Shown here piece by piece: positions 33,381 through 42,545 of a DNA stretch of 64,000 nucleotides. Made by a program: the position numbers and the translations under genes. The first letter of the stretch is position 1. Every line of letters starts with the position of its first letter. A model generated the notes under the pieces. It worked only from the letters and a program-made list of their open reading frames with translations, was not told where the DNA came from and made no database searches. Origin of the DNA: Leptospiraceae bacterium (GTDB taxonomy: Bacteria > Spirochaetota > Leptospiria > Leptospirales > Leptospiraceae); NCBI GenBank assembly GCA_016711485.1, contig JADJSX010000023.1, positions 1,381,001-1,445,000 of the forward strand. The letters are read 5' to 3'.

Positions 33381-35793
33381 ATGTATAAGAGGATTCATGA
33401 TTTTATAATGAAAAGAAATGAATTAAATATCAACTTCCTTACTATTTTTTTAGCTTCCTCTTTTACTCTAGCATTACAAATAGCAATCACTCGCATTCTT
33501 TCCGTAGTAATTGGTTACCAATTAGCTTTTTTCTGCATTTCTCTTGCAATGTTAGGAATGACTGTTGGCTCTGTTTTATATATATATTAATAACGATAAA
33601 TTTTTTTCTGATTCAGACAGAAATTTTAGTAAATCATTTTCTTATTTTGGTATTTCGATTCTAGTTTGTTTATTGATACTTGGAAGAATAAAAATTGCAC
33701 AGGATACAATAACTCTTATTTTTCATTTGAGCATTGTATCTTTGAGTATTGTAATTCCATTTTTCTTTTCAGGTATTATTGTTAGCGGTCTTTTAACAAA
33801 GCCCAATATTTCCGTTGGGAAGATGTATTTTTTTGACCTGTTAGGTGCTGCATTAAGTTGTCTTTTAGTTTTACTTTCATTGAATTTATTTAGCGTCCCA
33901 ACATTTATTTTATTATTAGCCGTTTTATCTTCCATTACAGCATTTTTATTCTATTCAAAGCTTAGCTCTAAAGAAAAGAAAATTTCTCTCTCAATTTTTG
34001 CATTAGCGATAGTTTCATTTTTAAGTTCTCTAACACCGCTTTCTCCATTTTATCTCAGGTATGTAAAAGGACTCAAAATTGAAAGGAATAAGGTTGCAAT
34101 TGAAAAATGGAATAGCTTCTCCCATATTTCAATGATGAAGCCCGGACAGATGCCCGGTGTCCCGGGTCCGATGTGGGGACCATCTTCTAAATTTCCGACC
34201 AACTTAAAAGATGGAACAATATACCATTTCTTTATAGATGGAGAAGCTGGAACTGGTATCGTTGAGTATAAATCTTTAAAAGATTTGGAATATTTGCGAT
34301 ACGATGTGGTTAATATCGCCCATCGGATTAGCGAAAAAAACCAGGCGTGTATCATTGGTGTTGGATCCGGGCGGGATATTCATTCGGCTTTTTTATATGA
34401 TTATAAAAAAATCTTAGCAGTTGAAATTAATCCGATTTTTATCAATATCCTGAAAAATGAAAATTTGGATATTGCAAAAATTGCTAATGATCCTCGGGTC
34501 ACTTTACAAGTAGATGATGGAAGAGCATTTTACAGTAATGCCAAAAACTTAAAGTGTGATTTGTTAATGATGTCTCTTATTGATACATGGGCTTCAACTG
34601 GAGCCGGAGCTATGACTCTGACAGAAAATAATTTATACACATCAGAGGCATGGAAAATCTTTTTAAGTCGATTATCTCCGAATGGTATTTTCACTGTTTC
34701 AAGATGGTACAATCCGAATCATCCAGAAGAAACAGGAAAAACATTTACTCTTGCTGCATCTGCACTTTATAATAATTCGAATGAGCCTGTTGGAAAAAAC
34801 ATTATAATTCTTGGAACTGACATTCTTTCGACAATTTTAGTAAAAAATCAGCCATTTAGTGAAGTCGAGTTATAAGAAATTAAAAGAGAAGCAGAACTAC
34901 TAGGCTTTAAAATTTTGTATATGCATGGTGACTCTAACTCTCTTGAAATTTTTCAAAAAATCGGAAATACAACAGATGAAAATAGCTTACGAGCAAATTT
35001 ATCCAACATTACAATTAATCTAGAACCGACAAAGGATGAAAATCCATATTTCTTTAATTTAATTGGAGTGAATAGTTTAAGTGAATTAATAACATTGATG
35101 GGAAGAAGTTCTGGGGTAGTTAGTGGAAACCTCAAAGCTATGTTTCTTTTATTAATACTTCTAACAATCCTAATTCTGTTTTCTGGTTTTCTAATACTTC
35201 TTCCCCTCTTTTTACATGCGAAGGAGAAACCAAATTTTTTATCAATTTTTTACTTCTTTGGAATTGGTGCAGGATTCATTCTTTTTGAAATTGGATTAAT
35301 CCAAAGAATTTCTTTAATCTTAGGAAGACCTGAATATGCTCTTGGAGTTGTTCTTGCAGGAATTATTTTTTCTCTAGGTATAGGAAGTTTACTTTCAGCA
35401 TTTTTCAGTGATTTACATTTGATTAAAAGCAAAATATTTATTGGACTTTCTTTTTCCCTTTTTCTCATCATTTTTTATTCAACGGGAATTTCTGCGTTAA
35501 CTAATTATCTAATGGAGCTCTCGCTCTTTTTTAGAATCCTAATCACTCTTTTATTAATATTACCAATAGGTATTCTCCTTGGATTTGGTTTCCCATTAGG
35601 TATGAGATTAATTGCTGTTAAATTTCCGAATAGTACACCGTGGCTCTGGGCGATTAATGGAATTGCTGGAGTAACTTTTTCTGTTGTTGCAGTAATGATT
35701 TCAATGTATGCGGGAATAAGTTATACATTTTACTCAAGTGCTTTTATTTATTTTCTAGCAGGAACAATACTTATATCAAACGCCAAAAAGTGA
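33381..35793 (+). pseudogene. Spermidine-synthase-like membrane protein, broken by a TA-repeat frameshift and a stop codon
   Basis: Three consecutive frames encode one ~800-residue protein: N-terminal helices, a spermidine-synthase/methyltransferase-like core (IIGVGSGRDIHSAFLYDY, LAVEINP, DDGRAFY) and seven or so C-terminal helices. The first break is at (TA)5 near 33577-33586; a sixth TA would put GSVLYIY in frame with INNDKFFSD. The second break is an in-frame TAA at 34873-34875 (SEVEL stop EIKREAELLG). Start ATG is 33381 or 33408. Such fused membrane aminopropyltransferase-like proteins have unknown substrates. Confidence 0.85.
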
Positions 35794-35802
35794 ATAGGTT
35801 TA

Positions 35803-35844
35803 CCCAGATTTCTAATCTTGATTTAGCGAGATTAGAAATCTGGG
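35803..35844. terminator. Long perfect hairpin after the broken membrane gene
   Basis: CCCAGATTTCTAATCT pairs over all 16 bases with AGATTAGAAATCTGGG, with a ten-base loop. It lies 10 bp past the stop codon. No strong T-run follows, so it is either a bidirectional terminator of weak type or a palindromic insertion. Confidence 0.5.
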
Positions 35845-36090
35845 CAATCATGACTAGCCTCCCAGCGGCTTACTAGGCTATCGCTCAACCCATTTGATTC
35901 TTATTTTGCAAAATCATTTACGCATAATATTTATTTAGCGCATATTAATTTTAAAATCTGATATATATACTGATTCTATTTAATCGTTGCGCGAGACTTT
36001 TTAGAAAAGTGAATCAATATAGACCATTTCAACATATTTGAAATAGTAAAGCGCAATTCTTTTCAAGAAATGGTATAAATAGAACATAAA

Positions 36091-36723
36091 TTGTGTAACA
36101 TTCACAAATTGAATTTATCGTCAAAAATTCGAAAATCATTCTATGTAGACGCATTGAGTCAATTATTATTTCCATCTTATAAACATAAGTTTTCGTTAAT
36201 TAATACTTTGCCGCGGATAATATCAAATCGTAAATCTTATTCAGAGACGTCTAATCGTATGGAATACTTAACTTTTATTAGCTTTACCGAAAATATGATT
36301 TCTTCGGAATCAAATCGTAAACCTTTATACGGAGAAGACGCATCTAATATTTTCACTGAGGCTTACAATAATAAGGCGGGAGATAATAAGCTTGTAGAAA
36401 GTTATTACTATAATTATAAAATACACGATGGTTTTTGGAAAATTTTGATTAACGAATTAAGCAGAGCACAAAAAAAAGGAATTCGAATAGTTGTATGGAT
36501 ACCAACAGATCATAAAGCTTTTAAAAGCTTAATTTATCCGAAGTATTATATTGATAAATTATTTATAGAAAAGCTAAAGGCATTGTTAGTCTCTGAAAAA
36601 ATTCCTTTGTTTGATGCCAATTCTATTTCAGAACGATGTGATTATTGGAGAGATTCTATTCATATTCATCCAAAATGCTATCCTTTGATCGCTGACGAAA
36701 TTTTAAAAATTGGTTTTGAGTAA
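36091..36723 (+). CDS. Possible SGNH/DUF1574-like protein, N-terminus uncertain
   Basis: A 210-residue frame starting at TTG 36091. The tail has WRDSIHIHPKCYPLIADEIL, which resembles the C-terminal Asp-x-x-His block of SGNH-like hydrolases and of Leptospira DUF1574 proteins, and VVWIPTDHKAF precedes it. The first ~60 residues lack a signal peptide or the GDS motif, and there is no ribosome site, so it may be the 3' part of a truncated gene. Function is not assigned. Confidence 0.45.
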   Translation: MCNIHKLNLSSKIRKSFYVDALSQLLFPSYKHKFSLINTLPRIISNRKSYSETSNRMEYLTFISFTENMISSESNRKPLYGEDASNIFTEAYNNKAGDNKLVESYYYNYKIHDGFWKILINELSRAQKKGIRIVVWIPTDHKAFKSLIYPKYYIDKLFIEKLKALLVSEKIPLFDANSISERCDYWRDSIHIHPKCYPLIADEILKIGFE

Positions 36724-36792
36724 TAAAAGCGGTATATTAATGTTAGGCGTCCTGCAACAAATACGATTTTAGCCCAAACGTCGAATCTGGAC

Positions 36793-36822
36793 AAAATTTC
36801 CCCCGTTTAGTTCAAAACATCT
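36793..36822 (+). repeat. Repeat R fragment (5' end only)
   Basis: AAATTTCCCCCGTTTAGTTC plus AAAACATC matches the 5' edge of repeat R; similarity stops abruptly after that. The rest of 36724-37140 has no gene I can support. Confidence 0.6.
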
Positions 36823-37140
36823 TGAATTGTATTCTGCTCGAACCTCAGCACTTGCATTGGATGTGAGGCTAATCAAAAGTTTGCGTTTTTGACGAACTTT
36901 GCCCTGATCCGAATCGTTAGTTGTATCGGAAGAGTCAGAACTCTGTGTTGATTCTTACTTGGACTCTTCTTTTGCATTCTCTTCTTGAGCTGAAATCTAA
37001 CTTAAGGAATACATAAAAATGAATAGGATTAAATTTTTTTTCATTCTGTCAAAGTAAAATTACCCGAGCAAGATGAAAAGCCTTTATACTAATTGGTGGA
37101 ATGAGTTGACAGCTTACATTCATAGGGGAAATTTATAGAT

Positions 37141-38343
37141 ATGCTCCGAAAAAGTCTATCTTTACTAATTGCAAATTATTTCTGTCTCCATTTAAAAGAA
37201 GAATTAAAAAAGAATGATACACTATTAAATCATATCACTTTAGAAGGAATTCCATTTTGGGAATTGACTGAGAAGATGATTGAAGAATTAGAAAATGATT
37301 TTCCAGAATTGAAAAGTATGCATCTTCCAGAATTTAATATATTTAGAAAATGGAATGCGAAATGGAGAATTAAAGAGACGTTTGTGATCGAATATGAAAA
37401 TTCGAGTTATAAAATTTATAATCAATATTATTATATAAGGCTTTTAGATTTAAGAGATGGAACAGAGGAAAGTCAAAAAGCGTTAGCAGAAATTGTAAAA
37501 GCACAACTTTCTAAAACCAAATTCTTTGGACAAAAAGTTACGTTTGGACGCTTCTTTCAAGGCGAAAGTCATATGCGAGAAATTATTCGGGAAACTTTAC
37601 TCCATCACAAGGAATTTTCAAGTGAAGAGAATTATCAAATTATTTTAGAGCAAAGTGATTTTATTTCAAAATGCGCTTATACTTATTTTGATGGGATTGT
37701 CCAGGAAGCTTATACAAAAAGTGATGCACTACTAAAAAATATTTTACCTGATTCTGTTGCTGAGGAGCTAAAGGCAAATGGAAAGGTATCTCCGATTCAT
37801 CTTGATTCTGGAACAGTGTTATTCACTGACTTCTCCGGATTTACAAAAATTGCAAGTAGTATGAGTCCCAATGATTTAATTCAGGAACTAGATATTTGCT
37901 TTTCTGCTTTTGACTCTATCACAGCAAAATACAATTTAGAAAAAATTAAAACAATAGGCGATAGTTATCTATGCGTCGGAGGTTTATTCGGTGACTCTCT
38001 TCATGCGCAAAATTCTTGTTATGCGGCAAAAGAAATTCTACAATTTCTAAAGGATCGTAAAGAACAAAAAGAAAAAGAGGGCAGGGCTTATTGGGATATT
38101 CGAATCGGAATACATACAGGTCCACTTGTCGCCGGAGTGATAGGAGAAAAGAAATTTGCATTCGATATCTGGGGAGATACAGTCAATACAGCAAGCAGAA
38201 TGGAATCAAGCGGAGAAATCGGAAAAATAAATGTATCCGAAGAACTTTACTTAAAAGTCAAAGATATTTTTCAATTTTCCTATCGAGGCGAAATAGAGGC
38301 TAAGGGCAAAGGCAAGATGAAAATGTATTTGTTAGAGACTTAG
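37141..38343 (+). CDS. Soluble class III adenylate/guanylate cyclase
   Basis: A 400-residue protein without membrane segments. The first ~195 residues are helical with no recognised domain. A class III cyclase domain occupies about 215-400, with VLFTDFSGFTK and KIKTIGDSYLCVGG holding the two metal aspartates, then IGIHTGPLVAGVIG and DIWGDTVNTASRMES. It should make cAMP or cGMP. It stands between repeat R fragments on both sides. Confidence 0.9.
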   Translation: MLRKSLSLLIANYFCLHLKEELKKNDTLLNHITLEGIPFWELTEKMIEELENDFPELKSMHLPEFNIFRKWNAKWRIKETFVIEYENSSYKIYNQYYYIRLLDLRDGTEESQKALAEIVKAQLSKTKFFGQKVTFGRFFQGESHMREIIRETLLHHKEFSSEENYQIILEQSDFISKCAYTYFDGIVQEAYTKSDALLKNILPDSVAEELKANGKVSPIHLDSGTVLFTDFSGFTKIASSMSPNDLIQELDICFSAFDSITAKYNLEKIKTIGDSYLCVGGLFGDSLHAQNSCYAAKEILQFLKDRKEQKEKEGRAYWDIRIGIHTGPLVAGVIGEKKFAFDIWGDTVNTASRMESSGEIGKINVSEELYLKVKDIFQFSYRGEIEAKGKGKMKMYLLET

Positions 38344-38418
38344 TCTTTTGTATGCGCTATGTAAGCGGAGCTGAACCGGATCTGAGAAACGGACAACTTA
38401 TCGGAAGTGATACTTTTG

Positions 38419-38580
38419 AAATTTCCCCCCATCTAGTTCAAAACATCTCTTTAGGAAAGAGTCGTAATCCGATTTTGCTATACCAATTCCCAAAAGTAAA
38501 TTCCGATTTGGTGTCAGAAAACCCTCTCTTGGGAATAGGAGAGATTTATCGAGAAGTCGGATGCAAATTACTAGAAAGAG
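38419..38580 (+). repeat. Repeat R, copy 6, with a deleted nested MITE
   Basis: It runs from AAATTTCCCCCCATCTAGTTC and CTCTTTAGGAAAGAG through the left half of a TACC element (TACCAATTCCCAAAAG) to GAGAAGTCGGATGCAAATTA and CTAGAAAGAG. The AAGCTTTTAATTTG segment is lost, apparently by a deletion from inside the nested element. The GC hairpin is absent. Confidence 0.75.
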
Positions 38581-38649
38581 ACTAACCTTATTTAAATTGT
38601 ATTTAAGAAAAATAGGATCAAGAGTATCCTTATGTTTAAGTTTACAATA

Positions 38650-38747
38650 ACCTACCTTCAGTCTAGATACGCTTATACCTTCGGTATATGTTCGCTTTAA
38701 ATTGCACCTGCTCACCGTTAGTAGACCGGATCTAGACCGAAGGTGAG
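38650..38747. repeat. Palindromic-ended element C (about 98 bp)
   Basis: The left end ACCTACCTTCAGTCTAGAT is an imperfect inverted match of the right end ATCTAGACCGAAGGTGAGT. An internal TACCTTCGGTAT palindrome lies at its centre. It carries no gene and was seen once, so its mobility is only inferred. Confidence 0.5.
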
Positions 38748-38891
38748 TAAAAGGATGCTATCCACTGCCTTACAAAACGAATGCGGATAATAGTTGTTTG
38801 TTCCTACTCAGCTAGAAAAAATGGTAGGATTAAAAGAGACGCATACTTTTGGTTAAAGGACAGAGCACCATAATAAATGAGTAATATAGAC

Positions 38892-39060
38892 TTATAACTC
38901 ACCTTACGCAAGGTGAGTCCAGCGTCCACTTGAGGTTTGCACCTAGCGGTGGGCTTGCTGCCGCAGGCTATTGAATTTATTAATTCATTAACATTCTCTA
39001 ATATTCTCAAAATCATCTTTGGCTCCTTAAATTATCAATTTTGCGTAAGGTCAGTTATAA
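38892..39060. repeat. Element B, copy 2 (169 bp)
   Basis: The left end TTATAACTCACCTTACGCAA and the right end TTGCGTAAGGTCAGTTATAA are inverted repeats matching at 19 of 20 positions. The interior (TGCACCTAGCGGTGGGCTTG, TTCATTAACATTCTCTAATA) matches copy 1. It has no coding capacity. Confidence 0.8.
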
Positions 39061-39145
39061 ATTTTGAATCCTATTGACAATTTATAAAACCAGATTTTTC
39101 TTGGATACTAAAGGAATATCCATATTACAAAAAGCTTTCAAATTT

Positions 39146-39174
39146 GGGCGACACCTCGACAGGCTCGGTGCAAG
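39146..39174. repeat. Short TCGACAGGCTCGGTGC-type motif
   Basis: GGGCGACACCTCGACAGGCT plus CGGTGCAAG resembles, inverted, the sequence spanning the IS3 insertion point (GCACTGAGCGATCGTCGAAG plus TGTCGCC), and a related motif at 53696-53712. It joins directly to the 5' edge of repeat R copy 7. Confidence 0.45.
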
Positions 39175-39320
39175 AAAATTTTACTCCTTTTCGTTCGAAA
39201 CATCTCTTCATGAAGAGTCGCAATCCGTTTTTGCGTTAAGCTTTTAATTTGTGGGATAGGATGGGAGAGAATTATGAAAGAAGTTGAATGCAAATTAGGC
39301 GATAGCCGCTAGAAGGAAAA
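39175..39320 (+). repeat. Repeat R, copy 7, abutting a lipoprotein start codon
   Basis: The parts are TTTTCGTTCGAAACATCTC, a CTCTTCATGAAGAG hairpin, GCGTTAAGCTTTTAATTTG, GAAGTTGAATGCAAATTA and the hairpin GGCGATAGCCG, ending CTAGAAGGAAAA next to ATG 39321. The end of the repeat is the ribosome binding site of the gene. Confidence 0.82.
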
Positions 39321-39953
39321 ATGAACATGAAAAAAATAATGATACTTGCATTGTTAAGCTTTTTGGTTACTTGCAAGCCTAGTTCTTCGAATACTGAATC
39401 TGCAAACTCAAATTCGAAAGATCAAAGTACAGAAAATTGCATTGATTTTAAAGAGAATGAATTTGCTTCTTCTCTCGGAGGTTCGAATCAATATTGCTTA
39501 ACAAGCGATCCTTCCGACATTGGTTGTGAGTTTAATACATTGATTTTACAATCAGATGGAAATGGTTCTTATGAATACGGAAATCACGAAGGCCAAATTC
39601 CTTTAAAGTGGAAAAAAGAAGGAAATTCGATCACTCTTACAGGCTCGTATATGGCGGAACCATCCGAAGTGACTGCATGCGCAGCGAATGCCTCTAGTGG
39701 TGATTTTGGTGAAATAAGCGAAGCAAATCTAAAAAATGTAGATGCAAATTTTAAAAAATGTATAGAACCGGTTCTAAATGAATACGGAAAAAAATCCATT
39801 GATTTCAACGTTACAGGTTCTATCACTCAAGTAGGAAAAGATATTTTTTTCTCTATGGAAGGAAATGAGCTAAATCCAATAGCAGGAAAGAAAAAATTTG
39901 AATTTGATTTTTCTAAAAAGAATGAGAAGGTATGTGTTCACGGGCTGAAGTAA
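39321..39953 (+). CDS. Lipoprotein of unknown function
   Basis: A 210-residue lipoprotein with lipobox FLVTC at Cys18 and a Ser/Asn-rich linker. The mature part has six or more cysteines and a beta-rich look, including a GSYEYGNHEGQIPLKWKKEG stretch as in small beta-barrel lipoprotein domains. No family is recognised. The ribosome site AGAAGG comes from repeat R copy 7. ATG 39327 is a possible alternative start. Confidence 0.65.
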   Translation: MNMKKIMILALLSFLVTCKPSSSNTESANSNSKDQSTENCIDFKENEFASSLGGSNQYCLTSDPSDIGCEFNTLILQSDGNGSYEYGNHEGQIPLKWKKEGNSITLTGSYMAEPSEVTACAANASSGDFGEISEANLKNVDANFKKCIEPVLNEYGKKSIDFNVTGSITQVGKDIFFSMEGNELNPIAGKKKFEFDFSKKNEKVCVHGLK

Positions 39954-40113
39954 AAAATTACCAAAGGGGTTAAGAGAATTAGCCTCAGAGGTTTTATACC
40001 ATAGAATATATTTTGCACCTGTATTAACTCTATAATTAACAAAAAGAGAAGTATCAATTTTTAGCAATAGGAATCTGCTGTGTCCTGATTTTTACATAAG
40101 CGTTAATTGTAAG

Positions 40114-40260
40114 ATGCCAAATGGAATTCATCTTTCGGTTTCAAACTTTAAGTATTTAGCAACAATACTTGCCGAAGATAAACGGTTTGATGAAGCAATA
40201 CAAGTTTGTCAAACCGCGATTGACAAAGGTTATACAGATGACACAAAGACAGGATTTTAA
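40114..40260 (+). pseudogene. C-terminal remnant of a TPR-like protein
   Basis: The frame MPNGIHLSVSNFKYLATILA, then EDKRFDEAIQVCQTAIDKGY, then TDDTKTGF and stop resembles a single terminal TPR-like helix pair seen at the end of larger proteins. It stays open a little further upstream without a start. It overlaps the UPF0175 gene. The body of the gene is missing. Confidence 0.5.
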
Positions 40261-40462
40261 GGCAGAATTTACTGCACAAGTCCGGTTGTTTGTTGCGATT
40301 GAACTGTTTCGACTTCATAAATTATCAGTTGGAAAAGCCACTGAGCTTTCTGGTTTATCGAAAGAATTATTTAAGCTAGAATTATTTCGTTGTAATATTC
40401 CTCTCATTAACTATTCACCTGATGAATTAGAAAAGGAATTAGAAATTCTAAATCAATGCTGA
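40238..40462 (+). CDS. UPF0175 family antitoxin
   Basis: A 74-residue UPF0175 protein (VRLFVAIELFRLHKLSVGKA then TELSGLSKELFKLELFRCNI). This family is the antitoxin partner of PIN/DUF3368 toxins, and exactly such a toxin remnant follows with a TGCTGA overlap. The start at ATG 40238 is inferred; the usual N-terminal strand is missing, so it may be 5' truncated. Confidence 0.7.
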   Translation: MTQRQDFKAEFTAQVRLFVAIELFRLHKLSVGKATELSGLSKELFKLELFRCNIPLINYSPDELEKELEILNQC

Positions 40463-40649
40463 TTGTTGCCGATTCTTCGCCCTTAATCAGTCTCTCTATT
40501 CTTGGACTTCTAGATTCTTTAGAAATTATTTTTACAGAAGTTATTGTTCACAAGGAGTTTTTCGAGAAGTTACTGAATTGCATAAACCTTTTGCAAAAGA
40601 ATTAAAAAGTTATCTAGATGGAAAAGTTTTTACGGAAATTATCTGGTGA
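40456..40649 (+). pseudogene. DUF3368 PIN-domain toxin, frameshifted and truncated
   Basis: It starts MLIVADSSPLISLSILGLLD, the PIN N-terminus with its first aspartate. After TEVIV the frame shifts: adding one base (GTTCACAAGG to GTTCCACAAGG) restores PQGVFREVTELHKPFAKELK and continues to a stop at 40649. Even restored it is about 64 residues, less than half of the family length, with the later PIN acidic residues gone. Confidence 0.75.
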
Positions 40650-40837
40650 GATTTAATTTTTGCCCTTTCTGCATTAGGTTAAGATAAATAGAATGAGTTC
40701 TGTGAATGGCTTTTTAGTAGTAGTACCCGCAAAATCGCATAACTACGAGTATCCACTTCGAGAGGGAATAATTACTAAATTAAGAAACGAAAGGCAAACA
40801 GATTTTTTTATTGGTAAACTCTTAGATTTGACTAAAA
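40650..40837 (+). other. Possible gene fragment before repeat R copy 8
   Basis: An ATG frame at 40693 (MSSVNGFLVVVPAKSHNYEY) reads into repeat R copy 8 and has no recognised family. It may be a 5' gene fragment cut by the repeat. Confidence 0.3.
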
Positions 40838-40968
40838 AAAATTTTACCCGTTTCGTTCAAAACATCCTTTATGAGAGAAAGACAATCCTATTTTGTTTTA
40901 AGCTTTTAATTTGTGGAAGAAGGAGAAAGAATTTTGGGAGAAGTTGGATGCAAATTACTAGGAGAATA
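40838..40968 (+). repeat. Repeat R, copy 8, abutting a gene start
   Basis: It reads ATTTTACCCGTTTCGTTCAA, AACATCC, AAGCTTTTAATTTGTGGAAG, GAGAAGTTGGATGCAAATTA, CTAGGAGAATAA, then the ATG at 40970. The GC hairpin is absent. Its last bases AGGAGA serve as ribosome binding site for the next gene. Confidence 0.8.
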
Positions 40969-40969
40969 A

Positions 40970-41740
40970 ATGAATACAAATTCAATTAAACTAAAACCGA
41001 ACAAAAACTATTTGTCATGGATGATACGATTCTTTATAATCATTTTGATTTTCTTGAATACTTTTATTTCTGCGCAAGAAGAAAATACTCTAAATTCAAT
41101 CTGGAAATCGAACGAACCTGGAACCTGCTCTATCGTTTTAAAATTATACAGTGACAAATCCTGGAGTGCTGAATGTTGCGGCCCTGGAAGTTGTCTAGAG
41201 GGAGAAGGAAATTATGAGGATAAGACACAAACAATTTCGTTTACAGTTAAAAAATCAGTTAAAACCAACCCTGAAAAAAAGGATGATTTTTATTTTAAGT
41301 TATTTAAAGCAAACTGTAAGTGGATTGAAGATAAAACACGTCTTGATTTTTCAGAGTTACTAATCTGCGGAAAAAATACTTTGTTGAAAGATAGTTCTAA
41401 AGTTGTCGAAGGCATGGAAATAGAATCCAAACATGGACTATTAATAGCGTTAGGTCAAAAGAATGGCAAAACAAAAGACGATGCAAAATTTAGAAATGCA
41501 CCTTCCCTAACAAGTCGAACAAATAAATGTAAGATAGAAACATTTATAGATCAATATGGTTCTGAAGGAATCATTCCGAAAAATACACCAATTCAATTAT
41601 TGGGTAAAACCAAAGAAAAAGTAAAGATAAAAAACTGGGAAAATGTATGGTATTTCATTCAAACCCTTACAAGTGTTGGAAACAAATATTGTAAAGAAAA
41701 TACTGGCTGGGTTTTCGGTGAGTTTGTTAACGAAGAATGA
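40970..41740 (+). CDS. Secreted or anchored protein with C-terminal SH3-like region
   Basis: A 256-residue protein with an N-terminal signal/anchor (about residues 15-34, IRFFIIILIFLNTFISAQ). The middle has several cysteines. The last ~90 residues look like a bacterial SH3-type domain (AKFRNAPSLTSRTNKC and VWYFIQTL...NTGWVFGEFV). Such domains often bind cell wall or peptides. Translation is set by AGGAGA at the end of repeat R copy 8. Confidence 0.6.
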   Translation: MNTNSIKLKPNKNYLSWMIRFFIIILIFLNTFISAQEENTLNSIWKSNEPGTCSIVLKLYSDKSWSAECCGPGSCLEGEGNYEDKTQTISFTVKKSVKTNPEKKDDFYFKLFKANCKWIEDKTRLDFSELLICGKNTLLKDSSKVVEGMEIESKHGLLIALGQKNGKTKDDAKFRNAPSLTSRTNKCKIETFIDQYGSEGIIPKNTPIQLLGKTKEKVKIKNWENVWYFIQTLTSVGNKYCKENTGWVFGEFVNEE

Positions 41741-41811
41741 TGAAAGGGTTTAATTTAGACTGGATCCGCTTACTTCTGATTATGGAAAGATTTCGAAAGC
41801 CATAGCTTTAT

Positions 41812-42210
41812 TCACCAAAGAGTTTTTAATCCAAAAGAATTATATTCTTTAAAGTTCTTGTCTTTCGAAATTAAAATCATATCATTCGAAATAGCTTGCC
41901 AGATAATCAATCGGTCGAAAGGATCAGCGTGGCTAATCATCGGTAACTTATGAAAGGATGCAAATATTTCCGGTGCATCTTCTAAAAATTCAAATCCTGA
42001 TTCTACTATTTTTTCAGGTAATGCATCTGGCTCGATTTTATTTAGCGTTAGCTTCTTGATTGCAAATTTTAAAGAAATTTCCCAAAGAGAAATATTACTT
42101 ACATAAATCCTATTTGACCGATTCGAAATTGCAGTCTTTGCTTTCAAAGATAAATTTTTAGGCTCAAATAGAGACCATAATAGTGTATGAGTATCTAAAA
42201 GTAAGCTCAT
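41812..42210 (-). CDS. vapC: VapC-type PIN-domain toxin
   Basis: A 132-residue PIN protein with the acidic residues in LLLDTHTLLW, SLWEIS, HADPFDRLI and SKDKNF, as in the Sll0205-type subgroup. PIN toxins are RNases. The start overlaps the antitoxin stop by 4 nt (ATGA). It appears complete. Confidence 0.92.
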   Translation of the reverse strand: MSLLLDTHTLLWSLFEPKNLSLKAKTAISNRSNRIYVSNISLWEISLKFAIKKLTLNKIEPDALPEKIVESGFEFLEDAPEIFASFHKLPMISHADPFDRLIIWQAISNDMILISKDKNFKEYNSFGLKTLW

Positions 42211-42446
42211 GAATTTAAAAATTCTTCTTCAGTCATTTTGAAATTCTTTGCAATCTTAAAAGAAGCCTTTCCGTTTAAAATGCCTAACTTTCTCGGCTTC
42301 TGCGAATAGTATTTAGAAAATGGCATAAATATTCCAATGGTTTCATGCTTTTTCCCGTAAGATACTGCAATTTCCTCGCCTGATTTAAGAGTTTGAAGAA
42401 CTTCGGAAAAATGAGATTTAAATTCTGCGACAGTCATTGTTTTCAT
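42207..42446 (-). CDS. Phd/YefM-type antitoxin
   Basis: A 79-residue antitoxin beginning MKTMTVAEFKSHFSEVLQTL, with the Phd N-terminal DNA-binding fold and a variable tail that should embrace the PIN toxin. The start was placed at 42446 because the longer frame to 42473 reads through the palindromic operator-like AGTTGACAAGTTGTCAACTA. That palindrome at 42463-42482 is a good autoregulation site. Confidence 0.88.
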   Translation of the reverse strand: MKTMTVAEFKSHFSEVLQTLKSGEEIAVSYGKKHETIGIFMPFSKYYSQKPRKLGILNGKASFKIAKNFKMTEEEFLNS

Positions 42447-42462
42447 AATTATATTATACTTT

Positions 42463-42482
42463 TTAGTTGACAAGTTGTCAAC
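42463..42482. promoter_or_regulatory. Palindromic operator candidate for the PIN toxin-antitoxin operon
   Basis: AGTTGACAAGTTGTCAACT is a near-perfect palindrome directly upstream of the antitoxin start, where Phd-type antitoxins bind their own promoter. Confidence 0.6.
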
Positions 42483-42545
42483 TAAAAAGTATCCCCCGTT
42501 TACTGTGTATTTGCCCTAATCAAATTTTGTTATCACTAAATTTGG

